In this document: positions 1 to 10,880 of the stretch, one piece after another
Position numbering within the stretch: position 1 is the first letter of the stretch
How the letters are laid out: each line of letters opens with the position of its first letter
Source: Fulvia fulva
Taxonomy: Eukaryota; Ascomycota; Dothideomycetes; Mycosphaerellales; Mycosphaerellaceae
Direction: 5' to 3'
Length of the DNA: 64,000 bases
Assembly (NCBI RefSeq): GCF_020509005.1
Contig: NC_063013.1
Location: 5,642,001-5,706,000, forward strand
Translations under genes and position numbers: made by a program
The notes under the pieces: model-generated
Database searches by the model: none
What the model was told of the DNA's origin: nothing
What the model saw: the letters and a program-made list of their open reading frames with translations, nothing else

Positions 1-438
1 CTACTGTCGCCACTATACTACGTCCGGAAGACCTTGAGTAGGGCTGGTAGCTCGTGGAGACACGAGCTTGGGACTGCGCCTATATGGCGCTTAATTACAT
101 TGACATTCTCGCTGAGACGTCGATCCACTGCAATGAGATGGGAAGCTCCCACGCTTTCGCTTGCAACGTCACCCCAGATGTCTCCTTGAACGCCCTCGAC
201 GCGTGCCCATGAACTAAAACCTGACATTACGAGTAGTATCGGTGACAGCACTGCAGCAGCTTTTCTGGCTTTTCGATACTGATAATGAGGACGTTGTGAC
301 CTTTCAAAAGCAAGTGTACATGTAACTGCTCAGTTCCACGGAAACCACTTGTCTCGCAATGCAGAATCGGCCGTGCTCTTCGTTGTGATCTATACAGTAT
401 TGCTGCCCAACAGAGAACTCCATCATGGTCTCCGCACA
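1..438. other. Intergenic, nothing recognised
   Basis: Sequence downstream of the minus-strand permease up to the window edge. Short open frames exist on both strands, but none has a recognisable domain, a convincing start or splice sites. I see no RNA gene or repeat here. Confidence 0.5.
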
Positions 439-2245
439 TCACAAGGTATATCTAAAATGCGGATTCTGGAAAAGACGTCAGTAAGCCTCCGCCGATGTAA
501 GCGCAGCACAATCAGTACTCACCTCGAGGTCCGTCATATTCGCCTCTCCCATCCCCTGTCCAACCCTCTCCTGTTCCTCCTTGCTCAATCCACTCGCAGC
601 AGCAGCCTTATCTCGCTTCCAGTTCTGCCACATGTAATAACCTCTCCACGCACAAATCAACAGTCCCTCGAGTCCCAAGCAGACACAAGCTCCAACCGTG
701 CCCGGAACATACCTTGGCGCATCCGCCTCCTTGAAGATCTGCGCGCCCACCATGTTCCCGACACAATAGCCCACGAACGTCGCGGAGCTGATGATTGTCT
801 TCTTCGTCCTGCCGGCGACGTTCGAAGGGATAAGAGTCCAAGCCAAGAACATCGCCAGCACAAAGGGCACGGTGATGAGGTACATGCCCCATTTCGTCCA
901 TTTGTACTGCTGTGTGTTGGGTAGCATGGACATTGCCAGGAGCCCGACGAAGGGTGGGACGCAGGCAGCAGCCATGACGAACATTCTGCGATTGGGGACG
1001 TTGCGAGTATAGAAGCCGACGGCCACGAAGATGAGGACTGAGATCACGGAGCGGGGAATTTCGACGAGGAGGACCTGGAGTTCGGTGAAGCCGAAGGACT
1101 TGTTGATGATGCTGCCGAATGTTGTGAGGCAGCTGAGGGGTGTTAGTGATAGGGTATGCGCTGGAGATTGAGGAGAACCTACCCGTTCGGAACTGAAGAG
1201 AGGAAGGCGTTGACCATGCAGAACCAGAGCTGGGGGTCTCTGAATGCTTCGCCGACTTGGTACCATGCCCACTTCACGCCAGTGACGTCTCGTCCGGCTT
1301 TGTTCTGGACAACACGAGATTGCCTTCAAACCCTGTCAGCATATGGACCTGACGATCAATGGCACCGGAAAGCACTGACGCAATCATCCTCTCCTCACTC
1401 GACAACCAGAATACTTCCTTCGGACTTCCAAGCAGCCCAAAACAAATCAGTGACAGCACAACAGTGCATGCCCCGAGAAAGAGACTGATGCACCTCCATG
1501 CCGCAAGGCCGCCGTACTCTTCCGCATGGCTCCCAATTCCATACATACTCAGATTGCCGATAATTCCGAAGCCAGCGTTGGCACTTTGGAAGAACAACGC
1601 CCTAGAGCTATGCTCCTCGGTCCTATACCAACTCCCAATAACCAACACAAATCCCGGAGAGATAGTACACTCAAAGAATCCCTGCAGCGCTCTCAGCGCC
1701 ATGAGATGGGACCAGTTCTGGGCAGCGCCGATGCAGGTGACCACAACTCCCCAGCAGAACATGTAGATACTAAGAGACTTGCCAAGGGACCAGCGCTGGA
1801 GCAGAAAGTTTGAAGGAAATTCTCCGCAGAGGTACGCGATATAGAAGATTGTGGTAAGCCAGGAGTATTGCTGTCCAACAAGGCCGGTGTCCTCGCGAAG
1901 ACCGAAGATGGCCTGGGTGCCGAGGGCGGTTTTGTCGGTTTGCTGGATGCCATAGCAGAACCACATCAGGGGGAGGAGGAATCGATCTAGCCGGGAGTTA
2001 GCACGTGGCAGGGGGATATGTCGGCCGTTCGCTGGAAACATGCCTATCTTCCTGAGAACTTTCTTGTACTGTTCTGGAGTGTAACCACAGTGCGATGAAA
2101 CTTCGACCTCGCCATCTTTTTCCGAAGGAACAAGCTCAAGGTCGGTAGCGATAGGTGTTTTCTTCTCATCGATCGAGGTATCCTTGGAAGTATCAAAGAC
2201 TTTGTTGACCTCGATGGGTACCACGACTTCCGGAGTAGATGCCAT
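439..2245 (-). CDS. MFS permease, Dal5/Tna1 (anion:cation symporter) family
   Basis: Predicted 12-helix plasma-membrane transporter of the fungal Dal5/Tna1 branch, whose members import allantoate, nicotinate, vitamins or related organic anions; the substrate cannot be read here. Proposed exons, in transcription order, are 2245-2044, 1986-1380, 1323-1183, 1132-523 and 465-439, giving 528 residues, normal for the family. Family hallmarks include YGIQQTDKTALGTQAIFGLR near the first helices, GQQYSWLTTIFYIAYL, RALQGFFECTISPGF and, late, VGYCVGNMVGAQIF. The start is the ATG at 2245; an in-frame GTG lies 30 nt upstream. Introns 466-522 and 1133-1182 are ordinary GT-AG; 1324-1379 uses GTCAGT and removes a frame break; 1987-2043 is GC-AG, donor GCATGT, with a CTAAC branch site. 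Removing the last joins RKI to DRFLLPLM, the expected family sequence. No neighbouring pathway genes point to a substrate. Confidence 0.85.
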
Positions 2246-3797
2246 CTCGTCTGGGTGTCGTGGAGTATTAACCACTTCGAAACACCTTGATGGCGATTCA
2301 GGTCAATGGATATATCTACCAGGTCACCTTCGAGAACTGCATGATAGGCACTCAAAGTCGTGCTTGGCAACTCCCGGCAGAAGCTCCGCCTATCTTGCGA
2401 CATTCGCCACGAAAGAGGCGAGCGACATGTGCGAATCGCTGCAGGATATCTCGCCATTGAGGCCCAGTAGCAAGGGACGTACGCATCTTGTCGAGATTGT
2501 TCGTTAGCTGGCGTACGTTCTTGCTCTACTCAGGTGGAAATGATCGGCCAGCCTTAGCAACTCAACAGTTCTTCTCGCTTCTCGTACAGTATTTGATTCG
2601 TGCAACATTGCGATGTGTTGGCTAGAGATATCCGTGTACATGGCCTCTCGACATGATAGTCAGACTGCAGCTAGACCTGTCGTGCTCGGCCACGGAATTG
2701 TGCCGTGCTCGACGAGTGCTATCAGCAACTCGACAGTACTACAAACAACAGGATAATCAATCATGCAGATTGTATGTGTCTGCCGGGACAATACCCGTGC
2801 GATCATCGCTATGATCGGATATCAACATGGTTGTGATGGGCTTATCAGTCCAGGCCACAGAGCTCTGATACTGCCGTACGTACCCTCGATCTGGGCACGC
2901 AACCTTGAACTTGGCATGCAGTCTCCATTCTAGTTGCAGGCATGGATGATTGCTATTTGAGCCTTGCCTGATATGGGGTGTTCGGTAGAGTGGAGAGAGC
3001 CCATGCAAACGGAGAGGTGGCGGGAGAAGGGACTTCCGCTAGTGGATGGTGTAGCTGATTGGTTGTCGCAAGTAATTGCGGTATCTGCTGCTGTGCTGCA
3101 TCACCTGTCAGTCTGAAGCTTGTCTCTGTCGCAAAGTGTATGCGACTGCAGGCCGCGCACAAAGAGAACGGGTCAGATGCTGTAGGCCAATGGAATGTGC
3201 GACGAGAATGGCGTAAGAGGCAGAGGCATGCCAGATTAGAAAGAGATTCAATGAGAAAAGCAGGCTTGACCAGACGTGACCTGACGATTTCCTAGCAGTG
3301 TCTTACGGAGATTGCTGTCATACAGCGGTGGTGGTCTCCGCGTTGGCGATATGGAAACAGCCACGGAAAGGCCCTTACCGGGCGTCTCCCACTAGCGACG
3401 GGAAGAATTGACTGGCGCAGGCAGGCCAGCTGGAACAATCCTGACGAGAACAGCTCACAATGGTAACTTTGCTCCTACTTATGCTGGTGTGATGCTCCAG
3501 TGATGTGCAAGTCACTTGCCCGGGAGTATCGTCGTCATAAATCTGGGAGAGCATCTACGCTCCGCATAGGATCTGTTGTATGCTTATGTGTCAGCTCGCT
3601 TTGAGCCGCAGAGACTTGGCTACAGCTGTGGAACTTCTATAGCCAGTCTCAGTGGCTGGGGCTGAGCATGGCACATCCATTCAATCCTAGGAACGAAGGA
3701 GCCCTATAAAGCTGAGGTTGAGGAACGGCATATATGATGGCCGTCTCGTACTTGCGATGGATCGGACTTTATACTCGCGATTCATCCTTACCTCGCA
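2246..3797. other. Intergenic between permease and oxidoreductase remnant
   Basis: A 1.55-kb divergent intergenic region. The only element I can point to is a TATA box near its right end (3705-3710). No supported coding sequence or RNA gene is visible. Confidence 0.5.
3705..3710 (+). promoter_or_regulatory. TATA box upstream of the oxidoreductase remnant
   Basis: TATAAA on the plus strand 88-93 nt upstream of the ATG at 3798, a plausible spacing for a fungal core promoter. This is motif plus position only. Confidence 0.4.
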
Positions 3798-4836
3798 ATG
3801 GCTCGGAGCATGGGCGTGGCCATCATTGGCAGCGGCATATTAGTGGTCGATGAACACCTTCCAGCTGTCCAGGCATGTGATGAGCTCAGCCTCAAAGCCA
3901 TCTACTCTCGGACTTTGAAGTCGGCCCAGGAAGCCTCCAAGGACCTCTCCGGCGTGGACCTTTATTCCGAAGACTCCGAAATGTCGTACAGGGAACTAAC
4001 TCCTCGAACGGGAAGATGTCGAGGGGGTCATCATTGCCCTCGCGATACCAGCAGCCCCGACCTTCATCCGCAAGCTCTGGCAGCAGGGAACCACGTCCTC
4101 GCGGAGAAGCCTCTTGCCAAAGATCTCGCAACGGCGCTTGAGCTCTTGGACTGGTGCAAAAATAACACAGATCCTAGCAAAGTCTTGTTCGCCGTTGCAG
4201 AGAACTTCCGTTTCACTGGCGTTTTCGCCAAGGCAGCAGAGCAAGTGCAGGCTCTCGGCAAGATCCAGGTCCTCAATGCAAAGGTACATTTTCACATCGC
4301 AGACGGGTGGAAGTACACCAACACTGCATGGCGCCAGAAGCCGGAGTATCAAGGAGGATATCTGCTGGACTTTGGCGTGCACATGATGGCCGTCATTCGT
4401 CGACCAGTGGGCAAAGAAGCAAGGGTCAAGCAGATATCAGCTTTCACAAGTGCGATTGCGGCACCCCCTTCCCTCGGCCGATACCATGACTGCTATCCTG
4501 CAGCTTGAAAATGGCTCAATTGGAGCTGTGTCCATCTCGTGGGGAAGTACCTTCATGGACGGTGATTTCAGCGTGGCTTGTGAAGGCGGTGCCGTGAGCA
4601 CCAACATCTTCACGTCAAAAGTGACTGTGAAGCCTGCTGGCGGAGAGGAAAGCATTACGAGTGCTGCAGACGCCACCAGCAATGTTCAGCAGGAGGTCGT
4701 AGCCTGGGCTAAAGGTCTGCTGAGTGGCTCGCAGGACAAGAGGTTGAGCCCTGAGGAGGCACTGGCTGATCTCGAGATGGTTGAGGCGATGTTGACAAGC
4801 AAAGGCGCTCCTGTCGATCTGAAGTACCAGTTGTAG
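3798..4836 (+). pseudogene. Gfo/Idh/MocA-family NAD(P)-dependent oxidoreductase, frame broken three times
   Basis: The family consists of soluble NAD(P)-dependent sugar or diol dehydrogenases. The N-terminus has the dinucleotide-binding start VAIIGSG (about residues 7-13). The diagnostic EKP motif follows in LAEKPLAKDL, and the C-terminal half ends DGDFSVACEGG...VDLKYQL. The frame is not continuous. About four extra bases near 3995-4003 shift it, and in the shifted frame the expected EDVEGVIIALAIPAAP appears. One base is missing near 4071, restoring the first frame. A third indel near 4456-4470 moves the reading to the frame that ends at 4836. No GT-AG introns explain these shifts. Either the gene is decaying or the assembly has indel errors; the otherwise conserved protein suggests recent loss or error. 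Intact length would be about 345 residues. Confidence 0.7.
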
Positions 4837-4859
4837 AGCAGCATTGACGGGAATCATTT

Positions 4860-6458
4860 TCAAGCAGCAGTGGCAGTGCCTTTCTCTATGCTCTCGTAGA
4901 CCCCATTCAAGCTGAGCTTCTCCACGTCCACGGCCAGTGGATCACTCTCCATGCTGGCTTCTTTCGGTCCTTCGTAGCCTGGTGGCGGTAATGCCCACTC
5001 TGGTAGGGGTGTCTCGTAGCTCCAGGCTCCATCTGCGTCTGCATACTTGCGAGCGTGAAGGTAGATGCCCAGCTCGTGCGCACCTGGATCGCTGTAGAGG
5101 GGCGTGTCGCAGATCTCGCATAGCTCTCCAGTCATCTTTTCTGCCTTCTTGCGGTTGTACTCGTCCACCATCTCATCGTGGTAAGCAACGGCTTCTGCAA
5201 CATCTTCTTTGCCCATTCGCGACAGCCTGCTGATAATGTCTTCATCATCATCTCCTGTACTCGACGCCTTACCCAGATTGGTGCCCCAGACACGTTGGTT
5301 GCTATATATCGGATCGTTCGAGATTGGGTGTCCCAGGAACTGAAGATGAACGCGCAGCTGATGTGTTCGTCCCGTCAAAGGTCGGCAGCGGACAATGCTA
5401 TAGCCGATGCCATGGCCATTGAGAGGAGGATAGTACGCCAGCTTCTTGAACACAGTCCTCGCCTCTTTACCATTGGCTCGCACTCTGTTCAGGCCGAGCT
5501 TTGGAGAGATCTGAAGAATCGGTTGTTCACAGACGACATCACCATCTGGGAACTCTCCGATAACTCTCGCGACATACTCTTTGCGCACTGTCCTTCCCAT
5601 GAGCTGCTCGGTGATCCTCTCAGCTGCTTTCTTGTGCTTGCCGATGAACATGACACCGCTCGTCAATCGATCCAGTCTGTTGCACGGCAAAGGTTTGAAC
5701 TGGTGTCCTCGCTCTGCGCGCATGATCTCGATGACGGAGTTGTAGTTGTATCGCCCTGCTGGATGCACTGGCACACCCGCAGGCTTGTTGATGATGATCA
5801 CGTCTTCGTCTTCGTGCACAACACCGATTGGTTGTGCAGTGACTGGAGGCTCGTGTCGGTGGAGGGTGTGGCTGATGATGTCGCCGTTCTTGACCTTGGT
5901 CGCGGTCGAAGGCACAGGCTTGCCGTTCAAGTGGATGGCGCCGCTCTCGATCGCACCTTGCTGCACGTGTCAGTCAGGCAAATGTCCAGAGTATGCTCCA
6001 CCTCTTCAACATACATAGTACTCGACCGGCCGATCTCGAAACTCATCCTGGAAGATCTCCAGGATTTCGCGGCCTCGCCATCTTTCTTTGCAGAACGTAT
6101 TATAGGTAAAGTGATAAGGAGCAACTCTCCGCAGCCCTCCGTCGAGAATGTATGGTCGTGGCCAGGGATCGCAGGGCGTGACGGCGGTTTTGGGAGGAGG
6201 CGCGAGAATTTCCGGTTCCTCCTTCTTCTCTTCCACCGCAACGACGGCCATGCTCGAAGCAGGAATGCGCCCTTTGCGAAGGAGGTATTCGAGCACTCGC
6301 GGCGATGGTCGCAACAGCACTGCACACCTTCTCATCAGCTTGTCAGGTGGGCAAGAAGTCGAGTCGGATTTGAAAGGAATCATGATGTTAACTCTCGGAA
6401 GCTTGAAGTGAGGCTTGACCCTGACCTTGTCTGCACCTGCATCCCGTTCCACCAACAT
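4860..6458 (-). CDS. RluA-family tRNA pseudouridine synthase (Pus9/Rib2-like)
   Basis: Converts uridine to pseudouridine in RNA. Pus9 and Rib2/Pus8 of yeast act on position 32 of mitochondrial and cytoplasmic tRNAs, and this protein has that architecture. Exons are 6458-6015 and 5960-4860, giving 514 residues from the first ATG. The intron 5961-6014 (GTATGT...CAG) joins PVEYY to QGAIESGAIHLNGKPV, restoring a continuous S4-like RNA-binding segment. The catalytic motif NRLDRLTSGVMF follows HPAGRYNYNSVIEIM, with RCRPLTGRTHQLRVHLQFLG downstream. The C-terminus carries CEICDTPLYSDPG and LGIYLHARKY, as in the fungal proteins. The start is uncertain: ATGs at 6384 (MIPFKS) and 6252 (MAVVAV) are alternatives. 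Its stop lies only 23 nt from the end of the convergent oxidoreductase remnant. Confidence 0.85.
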
Positions 6459-6583
6459 CTTAGGTAATGAGGCTGCACGGCACGATAGGCGTGCATGCCA
6501 TGCCCATGCGACATTCCCAAATCATGCCTTTGACAGTGAGCGAGCCGTTCGACATACTCACGTCTTCACGTCTTCACGCTGCC

Positions 6584-7280
6584 ATGCCGATCAAGGTCAT
6601 CCAGCTTGAAGAAAAAGACATCCCAGGCGCAATACAATGCATCCAGGTCGCCTTCGCTGAGGATCCATACAACAACTGGATCGTTAAAGACTAACAATCG
6701 GAACACATTCTCGCTCACGCGCAATTCAGTCAGTCTCGGTATTCGATGTCGCTGGGGTATGAAGTATGCACTTTTCCACGTGGCGAAAGACAGAGAGGAT
6801 CCCTCAGCAAAGGTTCTAGGGGTCGCATGCTGGCTTGCTCCCACCAACCCATTTGCACCGCAGACATGGAGTGACTACTTTGGAAGCTGGTGGCTCTGGC
6901 TTGAGCAGGTCAAGATGAACCTCTGGTATGGACGTGGTGGTCTCAATACCAAGCGATACTACATCTGGAAGACGGCTCAAGCAGAAGCTCAAAAGACACT
7001 CTGGACCGATGAAAAAGGATACTACTTCTGCAACATAGTCACTGTGCTGCCGGAGACGCAAGGTCAGGGGGTCGGTAAGATTTTGTTCAAGCATGTCACG
7101 GATCAGGCAGATGTAGAGGCCCTAGAGGGCCGAAAGTGCCATCTGGAGAGCAGCAGAGCTGAACCGAACATGGCCATTTATGAACGCATGGGGTTCAAGC
7201 TGGCGAAGGAGATGACCTGCGATGATCATGGAGATACCATCAAGCTCTACTGCATGGTGAGAGATCCAAATCCTGGTTGA
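6584..7280 (+). CDS. GNAT-family N-acetyltransferase, one frame break
   Basis: A Gcn5-related acetyltransferase that moves acetyl from acetyl-CoA to an amine; the substrate is unknown. The reading begins at the ATG at 6584 (MPIKVIQLEEKDIPGAI), which is preferred over the in-frame ATG at 6467. It runs through AFAEDPYNNWIVKD to a TAA at about 6692. The homologous frame continues one frame over with RNSVSLGIRCRWGMKYALFH and stays open to 7280. The acetyl-CoA-binding motif is LPETQGQGVGKILF (Q-x-x-G-x-G), followed by MAIYERMGFKLAKEM, typical of the GNAT C-terminus. No GT-AG intron gives the required phase, so a single indel around 6688-6710 is the simplest reading. Intact length would be about 230 residues. 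It could be a young pseudogene or a sequencing error. Confidence 0.7.
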
Positions 7281-7629
7281 AATGGAGGCTACGAAGTCCT
7301 TGTGAATCTCAAGTTCACGCGCGCTGAAAGTCAGAGCCGGCATGCCCACACAACGAGACACAAACCTTCGCTCTGTGGGTTAGGCACGACGTTTTTGTCT
7401 GTCGGCGACTTTAGCGGCGTCTTTACCATGGACCACCGGGAGATGTGAGGGCCATAACTTAGCAGCTGTACTTCCAGTAGTAGTTGGACAGCTTATTTCC
7501 GGATCCCTCAGCCAAATGCTGTGATATTTGTGATTCGACTCCCCACAGTACCGCTAGCACTGAGCTTGAAATTCCTTGCAAAGGACATCATTGGCTGCTG
7601 TAACCTATGCTTATTCATCGCCCGGCTTT
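7281..7629. other. Convergent 3' intergenic spacer
   Basis: About 350 bp between the 3' ends of the acetyltransferase and the small gene at 7630-7961. It contains one copy (about 7456-7513) of an imperfect repeat whose partner lies near 8084-8141. Nothing else is recognised. Confidence 0.4.
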
Positions 7630-7961
7630 CTACTCGGCGTGCATGCTGCGTCCGTCCTTGTCGTACTGGAGGTTCATCTGTTGCTTTGTATCCTCCTTGG
7701 CCTCACCAAACATGCCAGAGCGCTTGCGTAGGTCGGCGATGCTGACCCTCGGCTGCAGACCACGCAGCTTCAGGCTACCCTCAAACTTCGAAGGCTTGCG
7801 CTATATTCGCCCACATTAGCTCCTTCATAGACGGTGATACTGGGTCAAAAACGTACACGAAGTGTGGTGGCTGCGTCGATGAAGTCTTGGAGCTTGTCTT
7901 CTTCGTAGTATTGGTATGTGGTCGCAAGAGATGGGCTGGTCATGTCGCCGATGTCACCCAT
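7630..7961 (-). CDS. Small hypothetical protein (91 residues), one intron
   Basis: I do not recognise the family. The ATG at 7961 opens MGDIGDMTSPSLATTYQYYE, followed by EDKLQDFIDAATTLR. A GTACGT donor and TAG acceptor define a 56-nt intron (7801-7856). Exon 2 then reads KPSKFEGSLKLRGLQPRV, SIADLRKRSGMFGEAKEDTK and ends QYDKDGRSMHAE at a TAG (7630-7632). The predicted protein is hydrophilic, lacks a signal peptide or membrane segment, and has a basic second half. Clean splice sites, an open frame on both sides and a non-repetitive sequence support a real gene. It is divergent from the vWA gene at 8405, with which it shares 443 bp of upstream sequence. Confidence 0.65.
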
Positions 7962-8404
7962 GGTTGCTGGAATGGACGTTTGTTTCGCAGACGGATTTTG
8001 TGAGCACTGCGCGCATCACTTCGCAGCAACAAATGTGCACATGCAGCGGGGTCGCGTCTTCACGCATTGTTATCGACATCTGAGCAACTGCACTTCCAAT
8101 GGCAGTTGGTACAGCGCATTTCCGGCTTCCCTCAGCCTCTTGCGAGAGAAGTGACAGGAGTGTCACACGTGGCACCGGCTAGTGTTACCTTGACGATGGC
8201 GAGTGGGGCTGGCTGTTGGTCCCTGCGCATGAGCATCTTGTAACCTTCAAGTTCAGGCCAACATCAGCTGAAACTAATCCCTCGCCATTGAAGCAAACAA
8301 ACACCTCATAAGGCACGACATCTCCCTTGCCGCCTTCTCTTGGTTCACACTATACTACTTCATTCCGACACACCTTTCCGCGACAGTCGCCAGCAAAGAA
8401 CAGA
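7962..8404. other. Divergent promoter region
   Basis: A 443-bp spacer between the start of the small minus-strand gene and the start of the plus-strand vWA gene, so it should hold both promoters. It contains one copy (about 8084-8141) of the imperfect repeat also seen near 7456-7513. I see no clear TATA box. Confidence 0.4.
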
Positions 8405-10582
8405 ATGGGTGTAAGTGATACCCCGCCGCGGGGATTCCGCTGACATCACCGAGAAACATGTCTCTCAGACTGGGGAGAAGCAGCATGGGATACATGTATT
8501 GGAAGAAGACATACTGACAGTGAATGTAGCTCGCCAGTAAACTAGCAGTACAGTACAGCCTCGGAGGCAAAGCGATACAAGTTCTAATCCTCGCTTCAGG
8601 CTGCGCAAGGAGGCGCTGCCGCAGTCGCAAACTATGGCGCTGCACCTGGAGCTGGCCAGCACGGCGGCTACGTAAGTGACTAAACGAACATGTGACGCGT
8701 TCACAAAGCTTTGCTAATATCTGCACAGCCCGGCCAACAGAACCAGCAGTACCAAGCTTACCCTGGCGGACAACAGCAGGTGAGTTGCGCCACTACTCTT
8801 TCATCCTTCCCTCCTACACTTGCGACAACCTGCGTCGTCTTTGCTCTTTCTGCCACCGACACACCCACACGAACTACTCCGCATGCCTCTCGCATCGAGA
8901 CTCGCTGGGCAGGGTCCGCCTTCCGCCGTTCCAGCACCTCTCCAACCAGGCGGGGGATATCAACAACAGCAACAGCCTATGCAAGGATATGGCGCCCCTC
9001 AGCAAGGCTATGGATCGCCAGCTCCAGGCTACGGTTCCCCCGCAGGCCAAGCTTACCAGAGACCTCCTCCGCCTCCGCCGCGACCACAAGGAGGAACAAG
9101 CCCATATCCAGGACAACCTAGCCCCCACGGTCAACCGCCGCAGCCATATAGCCCTTCGCCTTATCAGTCACAGCCGTACCAGCAACAGCAGCCGCAGGGT
9201 GGCTATGGAGGATATGTTCGTGACAACTATGACGTCGCGCAAACAATGTATGATCACAGCTGACAAGTAGGGTGATCTAGGGCGGCCCACCACCTCAGCA
9301 AGGCCAGGGCCAATATGGCGCACCTCCCCCAAGCGGCGCTCCCGGCTACGGACAGCAACCACCCCCAGGCCAGCAGCAGTATGGCGCCCCACCTCAGGGA
9401 GGCATGAGCGGCCCGGCCGATGTCCAGGGCTACCAGCGTGAGCTCGAGCGCGCCGTTCAAGAGAAGCAGTTGCAGGCATTCTACGGTCCAGGTACACCAG
9501 GCGCGCAGATGCTGCCTCAGATCGCAGCTCGGGCTGCGCAGTCGGTCGATCGACTTTGCCAGGCGTGGCGCATTCAGAAAGAGATTGCCAACGATATCGT
9601 GCGACTGGCGCTATACGATGTCATCATCTACGTTGACGACAGTGGATCAATGTCGTTCGAGGAGAATGGAGAGCGTATCAAGGACCTGCAGCTTATCTTG
9701 CAGCGAGGCGTCTTCGCTGCCACTCTGTTCGACGATGATGGTATCGACCTCCGCTTCATGAACGAGGATCTGCCACCACACGAAGTTTCTGGCATTCGCA
9801 GTGAGCAGCAGGTTGAGCAGATTCTGTCGCGCAAGCGCTACAAGGGTCTCACTCCATTCGGTACTGAGCTGCGCAAGAAGGTCATCGACCCAATCTTGGT
9901 TTCGAAGCTCAACGGCCAGATGCGCAAGCCGCTCCTGATTCTTAGTATCACAGACGGCCAGCCAGCCGGCGAGAACCAGAACACCTTGGTGGAGACAGTA
10001 CAGTATGCTGTTCAAGCCGCTCAGCGCTCGCGCTATGGCACGGGAGCTGTCGCGTTCCAGTTCGCGCAGGTGGGCAACGACCAGAAGGCCACCGAGTTCC
10101 TCGCTAAGCTCGATAATGACCCCATGGTTGGCCGTATGGTGGATTGCACTTCTAACTATGAGAATGAGTCGGCCGAGATGGCCAGGGCTCAGCCACCAGT
10201 CGACTTGACTCCAGACCTCTGGATGATAAAACTCATCCTCGGCGCGATTGATCCAAGCTATGACACCAAGGACGAGAAGACACATATGGCGCCAGGCAGT
10301 GGTGCACCAGGTGGTTATGGAGGACCAGCTCCTCCAGGCCAATATGGTCAACCACCTCAGCAAGGCTACGGTGCTCCACCACCAGGTCAGCCTCCATATG
10401 GTCAGCAAGGCGGCTATGGTCAGCAACCTCCGCCAGGCCAGTATGGTGGACAGCCACAATACGGACAGCAACAGGGCCAGCAACAGTACGGTCGCCCACC
10501 TCCACCTCCAGGTCAGCAACCCGGTGGCTATCCCGGACAGCAGCAGTACGGTGGCGGTGCTCCACCACCGCCTCGATACTAG
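8405..10582 (+). CDS. vWA-domain protein with P/Q/G/Y-rich ends
   Basis: A cytosolic-type von Willebrand factor A protein; the partner is unknown. Proposed exons are 8405-8410, 8600-8671, 8729-8779, 8913-9215 and 9281-10582, all in phase, giving 577 residues. Exon 1 codes only Met-Gly before a GTAAGT donor. Roughly residues 1-190 are low complexity (GYGAPQQGYGSPAPGYGSP, PPPPPPRPQGG). The folded part begins near GYQRELERAVQEKQLQAFYG. The vWA domain carries the metal-ion (MIDAS) motif DDSGS within YVDDSGSMSFEENGERI, then GTELRKKVIDPIL and LILSITDGQPAGENQ. From about residue 485 to the end it is again a QYGQPPQQGYG-type tail. The donor GTTCGT of the last intron is weak, so that boundary could shift slightly. 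The repetitive ends resemble prion-like or scaffold sequences, which is inference. Confidence 0.75.
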
Positions 10583-10880
10583 ACGTATTGAGCGCAAGTA
10601 ACGGCTGTCTCATGAGAGAATCGACCTGGATGAGCACATGAGGTGAGCCGGACTACAGAACCTCAATGTTAGGATGGTAAAGGGACCTACGTAGTCGCTA
10701 GGCAGGTTTCACTGCAAGTACAGCAGCTCTGACAGCAGGATTCCGAAGGCAAAGCAGAGAGCACTCGCCTAGAAAATGGGAAGAAGTGCCCACGAGATTT
10801 GACACTCACATTATCAACCTGTGAGACGTGGTGAGTTGTTTCCTTGCACCAGTGAGTGGTACCATGCCTCACACATGGGC
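10583..10880. other. Convergent 3' spacer
   Basis: About 300 bp between the stop of the vWA gene and the stop of the minus-strand thioesterase. No gene or repeat is recognised. Confidence 0.4.

Noticed and set aside
349..924. Plus-strand 191-codon frame at the left edge
   Set aside because: It overlaps the 3' exons of the permease on the opposite strand and has no domain.
5178..6467. Long plus-strand open frame (429 codons) opposite the pseudouridine synthase
   Set aside because: It is antisense to a well-supported gene, has no recognisable domain, and its composition is what codon bias on the other strand would create.
9647..10597. Minus-strand 316-codon frame opposite the vWA gene
   Set aside because: A Trp/Leu-rich reverse reading of the CAG/GGC repeats; no domain, no independent start context.
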